A stretch of DNA of 64,000 bases from Gp6-AA40 sp036407095 (GTDB taxonomy: Bacteria > Acidobacteriota > Vicinamibacteria > Vicinamibacterales > UBA2999), in assembly GCA_036407095.1 (NCBI GenBank), contig DASWZV010000039.1, positions 62,001 to 126,000 on the forward strand. The letters run 5' to 3'. Within the stretch, counting starts at the first letter, position 1. Every line of letters begins with the position of its first letter. The notes under the pieces were generated by a model. The model was not told the origin of the DNA and ran no database searches. It was given only the letters and a program-made list of their open reading frames with translations. A program made the position numbers and the translations under genes. Below, piece after piece: positions 7,488-15,597 of the stretch.

Positions 7488-7503
7488 TGGTACTGCGGTT
7501 GCC
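7488..7503 (+). promoter_or_regulatory. sigma-54 (-24/-12) promoter of the FliA-type sigma factor
   Basis: TGGTAC-TGCGG-TTGCC matches 9 of the 10 positions of TGGCAC-N5-TTGC with the invariant GG and GC ten bases apart. Transcription would begin near 7514, directly before the GGAGG ribosome-binding site (7516-7520) of the gene starting at 7529. Confidence 0.6.
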
Positions 7504-7528
7504 TTACTTGGCTCCGGAGGTCACATTG

Positions 7529-8551
7529 ATGCGCCCCCAGAACAGTTCGGACAACCCGCGGGTCATCGCCGGCATCCCCTTCGTCGAGCAGCTGGCCCGA
7601 CGCGTCGCGGCCACGATGCCCCATTCAATCGACATCGGCGATCTCGTTCAGGATGGCGTCATCGGTCTGATCGACGCGGCCCACCGCTTCGACGAGGGGC
7701 GCGGGATCAAGTTTGAAACGTTCGCCGAACGGCGAATTCGGGGCGCCATGATCGACGCGTTGCGCAAGGACGCCTGGCCCCGCGGCGTGCGTCGGCAGCG
7801 GCGGGAGCTCGAGGCGGCGCGCGAGGAGTTGCGGCGCGAGCTCGGTCACGAGCCCTCGCTGGCCGATCTCGCGGCAAAAATCGGCTCCGATGAGAAGCGA
7901 CTCGGGCGCACGATTGTGCGGATCAACGCCATCGAGTCCACCTCGCCCCTGGCCAACAACGAGAATCTCGACGAATCAACGCTGCCCACGGCGCTCATCC
8001 CGTCCGAACCGGAACAACCCGATGAAGCGTATGAGCGTGAGGAAACGAAAGAGCGCGTCTGCGCGGCGATTGCGTCGTTGCCTCCCCGCGAGCAGACAGT
8101 GATCGGCCTCTATTACTACGGAGAGGCGACGATGAAGCAGATCGGCGCGGAAATCGGCGTGAACGAGTCACGCGTCTCACAGCTCCACGCGCGCGCCATC
8201 CGCCGGCTTCGTGACGCCCTCGGCGCGATGCTGCCCGATGCCGAGGCGGTGAAGATCATGCGCACGGCGATTCTCGAGTTCCAGCAGAAGCCGAAGATGG
8301 CGAAGGCGACGCTCAACAGTCGCTGGGCGGCCGGTGTCGATGCCGCGACGCAGTCGCGGCCAGGGGTGATCGTCAACTACGCGAGCGCTTCGCGCACGCT
8401 GCGTAACAAGTCGGCAAGCCGGAAGGGCTTGGCCAGCCAGCGGCAGCCGCTCTCGTCGAAGAAGCGCTCGGCATCCGCTCCGGCGACATCACCGGTGACG
8501 AAGATCACGCGCCGCGCGAGTGCAGGCGTGGCAGCGGCGATCGCCCGGTAA
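7529..8551 (+). CDS. FliA/WhiG-type sigma factor with a long C-terminal extension
   Basis: This is an RNA polymerase sigma factor of the sigma-28 class. Region 2 includes DIGDLVQDGVIGLIDAAHRF and FETFAERRIRGAMIDALR. Region 3 and region 4 follow (LPPREQTVIGLYYYG, and NESRVSQLHARAIRRLR as the -35-reading helix). ATG 7529 follows GGAGG at 7516-7520; an upstream in-frame codon was rejected. FliA proteins are usually about 240-260 residues; this frame runs to 340. The extra 85-90 residues are Ala/Ser/Arg/Lys-rich, and the last 58 codons lie antisense to the receiver domain of the hybrid kinase. No flagellar gene is present in the window, so a non-motility regulon is possible. Confidence 0.9.
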   Translation: MRPQNSSDNPRVIAGIPFVEQLARRVAATMPHSIDIGDLVQDGVIGLIDAAHRFDEGRGIKFETFAERRIRGAMIDALRKDAWPRGVRRQRRELEAAREELRRELGHEPSLADLAAKIGSDEKRLGRTIVRINAIESTSPLANNENLDESTLPTALIPSEPEQPDEAYEREETKERVCAAIASLPPREQTVIGLYYYGEATMKQIGAEIGVNESRVSQLHARAIRRLRDALGAMLPDAEAVKIMRTAILEFQQKPKMAKATLNSRWAAGVDAATQSRPGVIVNYASASRTLRNKSASRKGLASQRQPLSSKKRSASAPATSPVTKITRRASAGVAAAIAR

Positions 8552-9927
8552 AGCGAGACGCCATCGACGCGCGGCATCTTCAGATCGCAGATCACCACAT
8601 CGTAGGCATTCCGACGCACGCGGGCGAGCGCTTCTTCACCATCGCCCGCGTGATCCACTTTCAATCCGGCGTCAATCAACGCCTCGCTGACAGCCGTCGC
8701 GAGCGCCTGCTCGTCTTCGACGAGGAGGACCGATGCGCCGACTGCCGACTCGTGAATCGACGCCGCGCGCCTCCGCGCCTTGGACGTGGTCTCGACGCTG
8801 ACCGGCAGGTCGACGGTGAACGACGCGCCGCCGCCTGGCGGCGATTCAACGCGAATGCTGCCGCCGTGTTCCTTCACGATCGCGTAGGCGACCGTGAGTC
8901 CCAGGCCCGTGCCCTTGCCGGTCTCCTTCGTCGTGAAGAACGGATCGAAGATCTTGCTCTTCACGTCGACGGGCACACCTGGCCCATCATCACTCACTTG
9001 CAGGATCACCACACTGCGCTCAGCGTCGTGCCAGGTGCGCACGACCAGCGATCCGCGACCATTCGCCGAGAGCATGGCGTGCTCGGCATTGATGACGAGA
9101 TTCAGCAGCACCTGTTGGATCTGGTGCGCATCGGCAAAGACCGACGGCAACCCGGTCGCCAGCGCGAACACGACATCGATGTTGATCAGACGTTGCTCGT
9201 AGGCGCGCAGCGCGATCGTTTCGCGGACCACCTGATTCACATCGACCAACGATCGCGTCGATTGTCGCTTGCGCGCGAACGTCAAGAGATTGCGGACGAT
9301 CCGGGCGGTGCGTTCCGCCTCGCTCAAAATGACGCCGACCCCGCGCCGGGCGGTGTCATCGAGCGATCGCTCCGACAGTCGTTCCGCCCAGCTGAGGATC
9401 GTGGCGAGCGGATTGTTCAACTCGTGGGCCACGCCCGAAATCGTCTGCCCGAGCGCAGCCATCTTTTCCGCTTGCAGCAGCTGCTGATACAGATCGCGCG
9501 ACTGGTCATCGAGTTTTCGCCGCTCGCTGACGTTGCGGACGAGCGCTTCGACGTGTGCAGTTCGTGAGCCACGCTTCGCGTCCGCCCGTGCCGTGACTTC
9601 GACCCAGACCGCGTCTCCATCGAGGCGCTTCAATCGCAGGAGGTAGTCAGTGACAGCCCCTTCTGTCAACAGCCGCGCGAGGAACGCCGTCCGTGACGCG
9701 TCGTCGACGAACCTTGCCGGTGCAAACGGGATCACTTCACGTTCCGGCGTGTCAGGGGTGTAGCCGAGGATCAGCTTGAGGTGCGGATTGGCGGCGAGCG
9801 TCGTCGACTTCGCGGTGGGAACCGCTCCGATCTCGCCGATGAAGACGCCTTCACGTACGGCTTCGAACAGACGCGCAAACGCGTTGGCCCGGCGCTGCTG
9901 CGGCGACGCCCGCCGCGAGGTGGTCAC
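8377..9927 (-). CDS. PAS histidine kinase with C-terminal receiver (hybrid)
   Basis: The 516-residue cytoplasmic sensor kinase has a PAS domain (about residues 15-135), a HisKA helix with the phosphorylatable His in SGVAHELNNPL (about residue 170), and a HATPase domain (N-box VLNLVINAEHAM, VSDDGPGVP, TGLGLTVAYAIVKEHGG). A receiver fills the last 120 residues (VLLVEDEQ, phosphoacceptor in VVICDLKMPRVDG, lysine in WLAKPF). There is no transmembrane segment, so it senses an internal signal. It starts at GTG with a perfect TATAAT eight bases upstream. Its 3' end overlaps the convergent sigma-factor gene by 175 bases. Confidence 0.95.
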   Translation of the reverse strand: MTTSRRASPQQRRANAFARLFEAVREGVFIGEIGAVPTAKSTTLAANPHLKLILGYTPDTPEREVIPFAPARFVDDASRTAFLARLLTEGAVTDYLLRLKRLDGDAVWVEVTARADAKRGSRTAHVEALVRNVSERRKLDDQSRDLYQQLLQAEKMAALGQTISGVAHELNNPLATILSWAERLSERSLDDTARRGVGVILSEAERTARIVRNLLTFARKRQSTRSLVDVNQVVRETIALRAYEQRLINIDVVFALATGLPSVFADAHQIQQVLLNLVINAEHAMLSANGRGSLVVRTWHDAERSVVILQVSDDGPGVPVDVKSKIFDPFFTTKETGKGTGLGLTVAYAIVKEHGGSIRVESPPGGGASFTVDLPVSVETTSKARRRAASIHESAVGASVLLVEDEQALATAVSEALIDAGLKVDHAGDGEEALARVRRNAYDVVICDLKMPRVDGVSLYRAIAAATPALARRVIFVTGDVAGADAERFFDESGCRWLAKPFRLADLLRSVREALA

Positions 9928-9935
9928 GACGAGCG

Positions 9936-9941
9936 ATTATA
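9936..9941 (-). promoter_or_regulatory. -10 element (TATAAT) for a leaderless hybrid-kinase transcript
   Basis: TATAAT reads on the minus strand with eight bases between it and the GTG start at 9927, and there is no Shine-Dalgarno. It lies in the 34-base gap after the PCYCGC gene, so the kinase can be transcribed on its own. Confidence 0.55.
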
Positions 9942-9961
9942 GGCCGGCTTCGCGAGCGGGC

Positions 9962-10516
9962 TCAGCTTCGCGACGGTCGCGGCGGTGGCGGCGTCGGTGT
10001 CGACGAGTTGAAGTACGCGCCGTACTTCTTTTCGATCGCCGCGCGGATCTGCGCGACCGAGCTGCCCGAATTGAACAACGTCATCGCGTCGCGTCCCACA
10101 TCCAGGCAGACCGCACAGCCGATGCCGTGCGGCTCCCATTCCGTCACGCGGCCGTTGGCCGCGCGCGATTTCACGAAGCAGTCGTGATTGCCGTTGTGGC
10201 CCATGCGCTCGCATCCGCAATAGCAGGGCACGTACTGCAAGACCTCTGGATGCCGCGCCGCGAACTCGTACACCTGCTGAACGAGCGGCATCGGGCGGGA
10301 TGGCGTGAACGCGACGTCGGGCAGCGGTGGTATCGGCCCGACGTGAGCCTTCAGTGGCACCACGGCCTTCGGCGACGGCCCTGGCTTCGCGGCCTGTTGT
10401 GCCGACGCGTGAACGTGCTGTTGTTGTCCGGCGCGGAGCGGCACGGTTGCGACGAATGTCAGGGTCAGCAGAACGGCTCCGGCACCGAGGTAGAGGCGTG
10501 GTGTCATGGAACTCAT
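9962..10516 (-). CDS. PCYCGC-motif exported protein
   Basis: The 184-residue protein has an N-terminal hydrophobic signal or anchor (YLGAGAVLLTLTFVATVPL, residues 8-26), a Pro/Ala/His-rich linker, and the PCYCGC domain: VPCYCGCERMGHNGNHDCF followed by GIGCAVCLDVGR. The Cys/His array suggests metal or cluster binding at the outer face of the membrane; the family's function is not known. It ends in a Pro-rich tail. ATG 10507, with an AGGA eight bases upstream, is an alternative start nine bases inside the one given. Confidence 0.85.
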   Translation of the reverse strand: MSSMTPRLYLGAGAVLLTLTFVATVPLRAGQQQHVHASAQQAAKPGPSPKAVVPLKAHVGPIPPLPDVAFTPSRPMPLVQQVYEFAARHPEVLQYVPCYCGCERMGHNGNHDCFVKSRAANGRVTEWEPHGIGCAVCLDVGRDAMTLFNSGSSVAQIRAAIEKKYGAYFNSSTPTPPPPRPSRS

Positions 10517-10539
10517 CCTAGCCTAATTCCGGTTCTACG

Positions 10540-10712
10540 CCACCGCCGTCGTGTCCCGGAACAAGCCGACGATCTCGACAGTTGGAACGACAGCATCGCG
10601 ATCATGACCAACGGAGCCGGATCGCTCGCGCCGACGAAGTGCTCTACCGCGCCAAGCAAATCGGCACGAACGCGATCCAGGCCGAAGAACAGAATCCCGC
10701 GCGCGTGACCGC
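10540..10712 (+). pseudogene. GGDEF-domain remnant
   Basis: Translation of 10627-10680 gives ARADEVLYRAKQIGTNAIQ. This is the conserved C-terminal helix of GGDEF domains; compare ERADRALYHAKRAGKNRV in the intact cyclase at 1193-2710. Just upstream, other frames give scraps such as TVGTTAS and PTEPDRS, consistent with frameshifts in the preceding strand-helix region. No GGEEF loop, start codon or full domain is left. It fills most of the gap between the PCYCGC gene and the FabZ-like gene and looks like the decayed 3' end of a second cyclase. Confidence 0.55.
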
Positions 10713-10721
10713 GGGAGGTCC

Positions 10722-11219
10722 TCAGGCGCGGCGGGATTTCTGTCCGCCTTCGTCGATCGTCTCGCTTCCCTCTTGTGCGGGACCCAGCGCAAAGGTCATC
10801 GTGCCGGCGAGGACGACGTTTCCGTCGACGCGAGCGAAGCCACACAGCTGCCCCATGCGGCTGCGTAAGCGCTTCACGCGTGCCTCGATTTCGACCGTAT
10901 CGCCGGGATGGACCGGCCTGCGGTAGCGGACACGATCGATTCCCATGAAGAGGGGAAGCTTGTTCCGGTTTTCCGGCTTCGACAGAATCAGAATCGCGCC
11001 GACCTGCGCCACGCATTCCGTGAGGATCGTCGGGGGAAGGCCAGGCGGCATCCCCTTCTGTCGTGATAATCCGTGGTCGTTGAGCGAGACGTTCTTGATG
11101 CCGACGATGCGCTTGTCGGGTTCGAGCTCGGTGATCCGGTCAACGAGCAGAAACGGATAGCGATGGGGCAAGATTCGCTCGATGGCGCGCAGGTCCAGCG
11201 GCAGCGTCAGGGAATCCAT
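10722..11219 (-). CDS. FabZ-like hotdog protein with the catalytic His position altered
   Basis: The 165-residue protein resembles (3R)-hydroxyacyl-ACP dehydratase FabZ: ILPHRYPFLLVDRI (residues 16-29), IKNVSLN and LTECVAQVGA. An ungapped alignment by eye with FabZ places Gln54 (SRQKG) where FabZ has the catalytic His of QGHFPG. The catalytic Glu is kept (E68 in LTECVAQ), and a His occurs five residues earlier (H49 in NDHG). It may be a dehydratase with a rearranged site, or a hotdog protein with another thioester substrate. ATG 11219 was chosen because FabZ similarity starts right after it; an ORF extension upstream would run into the divergent gene. Confidence 0.8.
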   Translation of the reverse strand: MDSLTLPLDLRAIERILPHRYPFLLVDRITELEPDKRIVGIKNVSLNDHGLSRQKGMPPGLPPTILTECVAQVGAILILSKPENRNKLPLFMGIDRVRYRRPVHPGDTVEIEARVKRLRSRMGQLCGFARVDGNVVLAGTMTFALGPAQEGSETIDEGGQKSRRA

Positions 11220-11228
11220 GAATGGGCC

Positions 11229-11236
11229 AGTATAAT
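11229..11236. promoter_or_regulatory. overlapping divergent -10 elements (TATACT minus, TATAAT plus)
   Basis: On the minus strand TATACT (11234-11229) ends nine bases before the FabZ-like ATG, a leaderless arrangement. On the plus strand TATAAT (11231-11236) would give the GAF-PP2C gene a leader of about 25 bases. Both sit in the 49-base divergent spacer. No good -35 box is seen for either. Confidence 0.45.
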
Positions 11237-11268
11237 TCCTCGGGCGCCCTAGAGCCGCTCTCAGCTCG

Positions 11269-13107
11269 ATGACCCAGTCTTCCCGAGAACACCTCACCGG
11301 ATCCTCGCACTCGGCCGCCGGCCGCATGCCGACGGAGACGGAGTTTCTGTCGACCCTCTTCGAGCTCGGTCGTGAGGTGACCTCCGTGCTGGACCTCGAC
11401 GAGCTGCTGGCGAAGATCCCCCAGCTGATCGCGCGCCTGACCAAGTTCAGCGCCTTCTCGGTCTACTTGCTGGACGAGCGTCGACAGGATCTGCGGATCG
11501 CGTATGCCGTCGGGTATCCCGAAGAAGCGCTTGCGAAGATGCGGCTGCCCGTCGGGCAAGGCGTTGTGGGCGCGGCCGTTCAGGAGGGTCGGCCGATTCT
11601 GGTCAACGACATCCGCAAAGAGCCTCGCTACAAGGGGCCAGTGCGGAACATGCTGTCTCAGCTGGCTGTGCCCTTGCGCCGGAAGGGGAAAGTCATTGGT
11701 GCCCTCAACCTCCTGAACGAGGTCGAAGGCGCCTTCACGTCGCAGGACGAGGCGCTCCTTCGGCAGTTCGCTGCCCACGTGGCGGTCGCGATCGAAAACG
11801 CACGCCTCTTCGAATCCGAGCGCCACTACGTCGACACCCTGGAGACGCTCGCCGAGATCGGTCGAGAGATGTCGTCGATTCTCGATCTCGATGCCTTGCT
11901 GACGCGCATTGCCAGCCTGACCAAGCGACTGATCGACTATCGCACCTTCGGCATCCTCCTGCTCGACGAAGCCACCGGCGAACTCGAGATGAAACTCGCG
12001 GTCCGTTATGGCAAAGGCGCTGAATCCAAGCACGTGCGACTGGGTGAGGGTCTTGTTGGCTGGGCCGCGCTTCACAAGGAGCCGGTGCTCGTGTCAGATG
12101 TGTCGCAGGATCCGCGCTACATCAATCTGGTTCCCGACGCCCGATCGGAGTTGGTGATTCCGATGCTGATCAAGGATCGCTGCATCGGTGTCTTCGATCT
12201 CGAGAGTCCCGAGCTCGATGCGTTCACCAAGGAACACAAAGAGCTGCTCACGCTCCTTGCGAGTCAGGCCGCGGTGGCAATCGACAACGCGCGCCTCTAT
12301 GAAGAGGTCAGACGAAACGAGGAACGCATCGAGAAAGAGCTGCGTTTCGCGCAACGGGTTCAGGTGGCGCTGCTGCCGACGGAGCTGCCGAAGATGCTGC
12401 CCGGCGTCGACGCTGCAGCGCGGTTCGAACCAGCGCGCGAGCTGGGAGGCGACCTGCACGACTTCCTCGCGCCGGAAGCAGAAACGCTCGTCGTCGCTGT
12501 CGGCGATGTGTCAGGAAAAGGGGCACCGGCCGCGCTCTACGGCGCCTTCGCCGCCGAGCAGGTCCGGTCGCGGACGATGCGGCGCCGCTACACGCCCGAG
12601 CGCTTCAGCGTCGCCGGCGTGCTGCAGGCGATGAATACCATCCTGCACGAGCGGCATCTCGAAGAGTACTACTGCACGTTGTGTTACGCCTTGTTCGACT
12701 TCGCGCGTGGCTCGGTGACGTTGTCCAACTCGGGTCTGCCCTATCCGATTCGATGCTCGGGGGGCACGTGCGGACAGATCGAGCTTCCGGGCGTTCCTTT
12801 GGGTTCGTTTCCCGGCATTGTCTACGATCAAGTGACGCTGGAGCTCGAACCCGACGATGTGTTCGTGTTCTGCACTGACGGAATCTTCGAAGCGAACAAC
12901 CCGGAGGGAGCCGAGTTCGGGGCACTCCGTCTCTGCGAGGTCGTCGACAAGAACCGCACGCGATCCGCACGCGCCATTGTCGACGCGATCTTCGATGCCG
13001 TGACGATGTTCCGCGACAGCGCGACTCAATTGGACGACATGACTGCGGTGGCCGTGAAGGTGTCGGGACTCGCGAGGGAGGGACAGACGGTCGCGACCGG
13101 ATCGTGA
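11269..13107 (+). CDS. GAF-GAF-PP2C (RsbU/SpoIIE-type) serine phosphatase
   Basis: The 612-residue cytoplasmic protein has two tandem GAF domains (about 25-180 and 185-345; LPVGQGVVGAAVQEGRPI and LGEGLVGWAALHKEPVL). A coiled linker (EEVRRNEERIEKELRFAQRVQ) leads to a PPM-type phosphatase domain (about 375-600). Metal-binding acidic motifs are present in GGDLHDF, VAVGDVSGKGAPAAL, CTDGIFEANN and LDDMTAVAV. Such phosphatases dephosphorylate anti-anti-sigma factors in partner-switching systems; no STAS or HATPase partner gene is in the window. The usual GGDFYD reads GGDLHD here. Confidence 0.93.
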   Translation: MTQSSREHLTGSSHSAAGRMPTETEFLSTLFELGREVTSVLDLDELLAKIPQLIARLTKFSAFSVYLLDERRQDLRIAYAVGYPEEALAKMRLPVGQGVVGAAVQEGRPILVNDIRKEPRYKGPVRNMLSQLAVPLRRKGKVIGALNLLNEVEGAFTSQDEALLRQFAAHVAVAIENARLFESERHYVDTLETLAEIGREMSSILDLDALLTRIASLTKRLIDYRTFGILLLDEATGELEMKLAVRYGKGAESKHVRLGEGLVGWAALHKEPVLVSDVSQDPRYINLVPDARSELVIPMLIKDRCIGVFDLESPELDAFTKEHKELLTLLASQAAVAIDNARLYEEVRRNEERIEKELRFAQRVQVALLPTELPKMLPGVDAAARFEPARELGGDLHDFLAPEAETLVVAVGDVSGKGAPAALYGAFAAEQVRSRTMRRRYTPERFSVAGVLQAMNTILHERHLEEYYCTLCYALFDFARGSVTLSNSGLPYPIRCSGGTCGQIELPGVPLGSFPGIVYDQVTLELEPDDVFVFCTDGIFEANNPEGAEFGALRLCEVVDKNRTRSARAIVDAIFDAVTMFRDSATQLDDMTAVAVKVSGLAREGQTVATGS

Positions 13108-13303
13108 ATGAACCAGGGAGCCGGGGTGCGGCGATGCCAGCGCCTGCCTGAAGTTACGCACCTCGGTGATCCGGCGCGACCGATCCGGATCCTTCAAGAG
13201 GCATGCCCGGTCGCGATCCCCGGAATCTCCAGCAAATGAACGCGCGACGAGGGCAATCCCGTCCACCGCGGATGTCACCAGCGGGGACGCAGGTGTCACG
13301 TGC

Positions 13304-14641
13304 TTAGTACGTGTTGAGGTAGCGGTCTATCTCCCAAGGCGAGACCTGACGGATATACCCGTCCCACTCTTCACGCTTCGCCGTCAGAAAGTGATCGAAA
13401 ATGTGGTCGCCCAGCGTCTCGCGCATGAGCGCGCTTTTCTCCAGTTCGTCGAGTGCCTCGTTGAGATTGCCCGGCAGCTCGTCGATCCTCAGATGACGGC
13501 GTTCCCGGTGGCTCATCTTGTAGATGTTCTTGTTGACCGGAGGGCCGGGGTCCAGTTGCTGATCGATGCCATCCAGCCCGGCGCGCAGCATCACCGCGAA
13601 GGCCAGATAGGGGTTGCACGAAGGGTCCGGCATTCGTAGCTCGATGCGCGTTCGTTGGCCCCGAGCCGCCGGCACCCGCACGAGCGGACTGCGATTCCTG
13701 GTCGACCACGCAATCGCGGTCGGCGCCTCGTATCCAGGAACGAGGCGCTTGAACGAGTTGACGAGAGGGTTTGTCACTGCGCACAGGGCGCGCGCATGCC
13801 GGAGGAGTCCTCCGATGTAGTGCAGGCAGGTCTGGCTCAGCTCGCCTTCTCCCTTCTCGTCGAAGAAGGCATTCTTCCCTTTCGTGAAGAGCGATTGATG
13901 CGTGTGCATCCCCGATCCGTTCACGCCAAAAACCGGTTTGGGCATGAAGGTCGCGTGCAGCCCATTTCGATTCGCGACGTTCTTCACGACGAACCGGAAT
14001 GTGCTGACGTTGTCAGCGGTGATCAACGCATCATCGTGGCGGAAATCGATCTCGTGCTGGCCGGGTGCGACCTCGTGATGCGCGGCCTCGACGTGAAATC
14101 CCATCTGCTCGAGTGCCAGGATGATTTCACGACGGACATCTTCGCCGAGATCGACCGGCGTCAGATCGAAGTAGCCGCCCGAATCATGTGTCTCGGTCGT
14201 GGGCTCGCCGGTGGCCCGGCGTTGGAACAGAAAGAACTCGGCCTCGGGTCCGGCCTGCATCGTGAAGCCCTTGTTGGAGGCCAGCGCGATCACGCGTTTG
14301 AGCATCGAGCGCGGGCAACCAGTAAAGGGCGTACCGTCTGGGTTGGCGATGTCGCAGATGATACGGGCGACTCGCTCCGACCCTCCATAACTCCACGGGA
14401 ACACCTGAAACGTGCTGAGGTCGGGCTTGAGGTACATGTCGGATTCTTCAATCCGCACGAACCCTTCTATGGACGACCCGTCGAACATGATCCGGCCATC
14501 GAGCGCCTCTTCGAACTGCCGGTCCGGCACCTCGACATTCTTGATGACCCCGAGGATGTCCGTGAACTGGAGTCGCATGAACTTCACCTTGTCGCGCTCC
14601 GCGCGCTCCAGAATCCGGGCTTTCGGGTCGTCCTTCGGCAT
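13304..14641 (-). CDS. glnA: type I glutamine synthetase (GSI-alpha)
   Basis: It condenses glutamate and ammonia with ATP to glutamine. The protein is 445 residues, the GSI-alpha length. Hallmarks are FMRLQFTDILG at the start, the active-site loop MFDGSSIEGFVRIEESDM, AEFFLF, the ATP-binding stretch NGSGMHTHQSL and RMPDPSCNPYLAF. In place of the adenylylation loop it has NIYKMSHRER, so control by adenylylation is not expected. The Arg of GFVRIEESDM is the residue used for feedback inhibition in Bacillus GSI-alpha (known for the family). ATG 14641 is the family start. A CATAAT seven bases upstream suggests a leaderless mRNA. Confidence 0.96.
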   Translation of the reverse strand: MPKDDPKARILERAERDKVKFMRLQFTDILGVIKNVEVPDRQFEEALDGRIMFDGSSIEGFVRIEESDMYLKPDLSTFQVFPWSYGGSERVARIICDIANPDGTPFTGCPRSMLKRVIALASNKGFTMQAGPEAEFFLFQRRATGEPTTETHDSGGYFDLTPVDLGEDVRREIILALEQMGFHVEAAHHEVAPGQHEIDFRHDDALITADNVSTFRFVVKNVANRNGLHATFMPKPVFGVNGSGMHTHQSLFTKGKNAFFDEKGEGELSQTCLHYIGGLLRHARALCAVTNPLVNSFKRLVPGYEAPTAIAWSTRNRSPLVRVPAARGQRTRIELRMPDPSCNPYLAFAVMLRAGLDGIDQQLDPGPPVNKNIYKMSHRERRHLRIDELPGNLNEALDELEKSALMRETLGDHIFDHFLTAKREEWDGYIRQVSPWEIDRYLNTY

Positions 14642-14648
14642 GAGCGTG

Positions 14649-14654
14649 ATTATG
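14649..14654 (-). promoter_or_regulatory. -10-like element (CATAAT) for leaderless glnA
   Basis: CATAAT on the minus strand lies seven bases before the glnA ATG at 14641, with no Shine-Dalgarno between. No clear -35 box is visible. Confidence 0.45.
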
Positions 14655-14685
14655 CCAACTTTCCTCCGGCGACCGCCGTCTGAGT

Positions 14686-14713
14686 AGCTGGAAGGTGGCG
14701 GACGCGGCCACCA
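14686..14713. repeat. hairpin before the PDZ-protein ribosome-binding site
   Basis: GGTGGC and GCCACC pair around GGACGCG, flanked by AGCTGG and CAGCT. The stem ends right before the GGAGGAG site of the gene at 14728, so it could modulate that leader. Confidence 0.35.
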
Positions 14714-14727
14714 GCTGGAGGAGTGCA

Positions 14728-15582
14728 ATGAAGCAATGGATGATTGGCGGGGTCGCGATCGCGGCGCTGATCCTGTCCGCGTTGATCCTCGCGCCGTCGG
14801 CTTCGGCACAGCGTCAGAGTCCGTTCGCTCAGCGGCAATTCGACGGCCTGACCCTCGAAGGTCCCGGGTCATCAATCGGCGTGACCGTTCGCGATCTCAG
14901 CGTTGACGACGCGTCGAAGGCAAAGCTTCAGCAGAGCGACGGCGTGCTCATCGAAGATGTCCGCGAAGGAACGCCCGCGTCTCGCGCCGGCATCAAGAAC
15001 GGCGACATTGTTCTCGAGTTCGATGGCGAGCGCCCTCGCAGCGCGAGGCACTTTACCCGGCTCGTGCGCGAGACACCGCCCGGACGGAGCGTGAAGCTGA
15101 CGATCGTGCGCGACGGCGCGCGGCGCACGCTTGATATCACACCCGAGGCAGGCCGTGGTGTCGGCTCAGGGGCGTTTGTGGATCCGAACGACCTGCTTCG
15201 AGCGATCCCGCGAGACTTCAATTTCGACGGGAATCATTTCAATCTGTTCGAAGGCACGTTCGGCACGACCCGTCTCGGCGTTGTCGTGACGCCCTTGAGC
15301 GATCAGCTTGCGGCCTACTTCGGTGTGAAGGAAGGCGTGCTCGTGTCGGAAGTGACGGCGAACACTCCGGCGGCGATGGCCGGTCTCAAAGCAGGCGACG
15401 TCATCACAGCGGTCAACGGGCGACCGGTGATGGGGCCACAGGACGTCGTGAGCCAGGTTCGCGAGGTACAGGCAGGCGGCGCGATCGATCTGCGAGTCAC
15501 GCGTGATCGAAAGGAGCTGACGCTCACAGCGACGATTCCCGAACGTCGTCGTCCTACGTTTGGCGGTGGCCAAGCGATCTAG
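14728..15582 (+). CDS. exported double-PDZ protein
   Basis: The 284-residue protein has a signal peptide (hydrophobic core residues 5-22, ending PSASAQ). Two PDZ domains follow: about 45-145 (SIGVTVRDLS, PASRAGIKNGDIVLEFDG) and about 180-275 (RLGVVVTPLS, AAMAGLKAGDVITAVNGRPV). There is no trypsin-like protease domain, so it is not a DegP-type protease. It is more likely a periplasmic peptide-binding or scaffolding protein. GGAGGAG at 14717-14723 fixes the ATG at 14728. It is transcribed divergently from glnA. Confidence 0.88.
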   Translation: MKQWMIGGVAIAALILSALILAPSASAQRQSPFAQRQFDGLTLEGPGSSIGVTVRDLSVDDASKAKLQQSDGVLIEDVREGTPASRAGIKNGDIVLEFDGERPRSARHFTRLVRETPPGRSVKLTIVRDGARRTLDITPEAGRGVGSGAFVDPNDLLRAIPRDFNFDGNHFNLFEGTFGTTRLGVVVTPLSDQLAAYFGVKEGVLVSEVTANTPAAMAGLKAGDVITAVNGRPVMGPQDVVSQVREVQAGGAIDLRVTRDRKELTLTATIPERRRPTFGGGQAI

Positions 15583-15588
15583 AGATCG
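15575..15588. repeat. palindrome over the PDZ-gene stop
   Basis: CGATCTAGAGATCG is a perfect palindrome spanning the stop codon (15580-15582) in the 15-base gap between two convergent genes. It may help terminate either transcript, but the loop would be very tight. Confidence 0.3.
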
Positions 15589-15597
15589 GCTGGGAGG

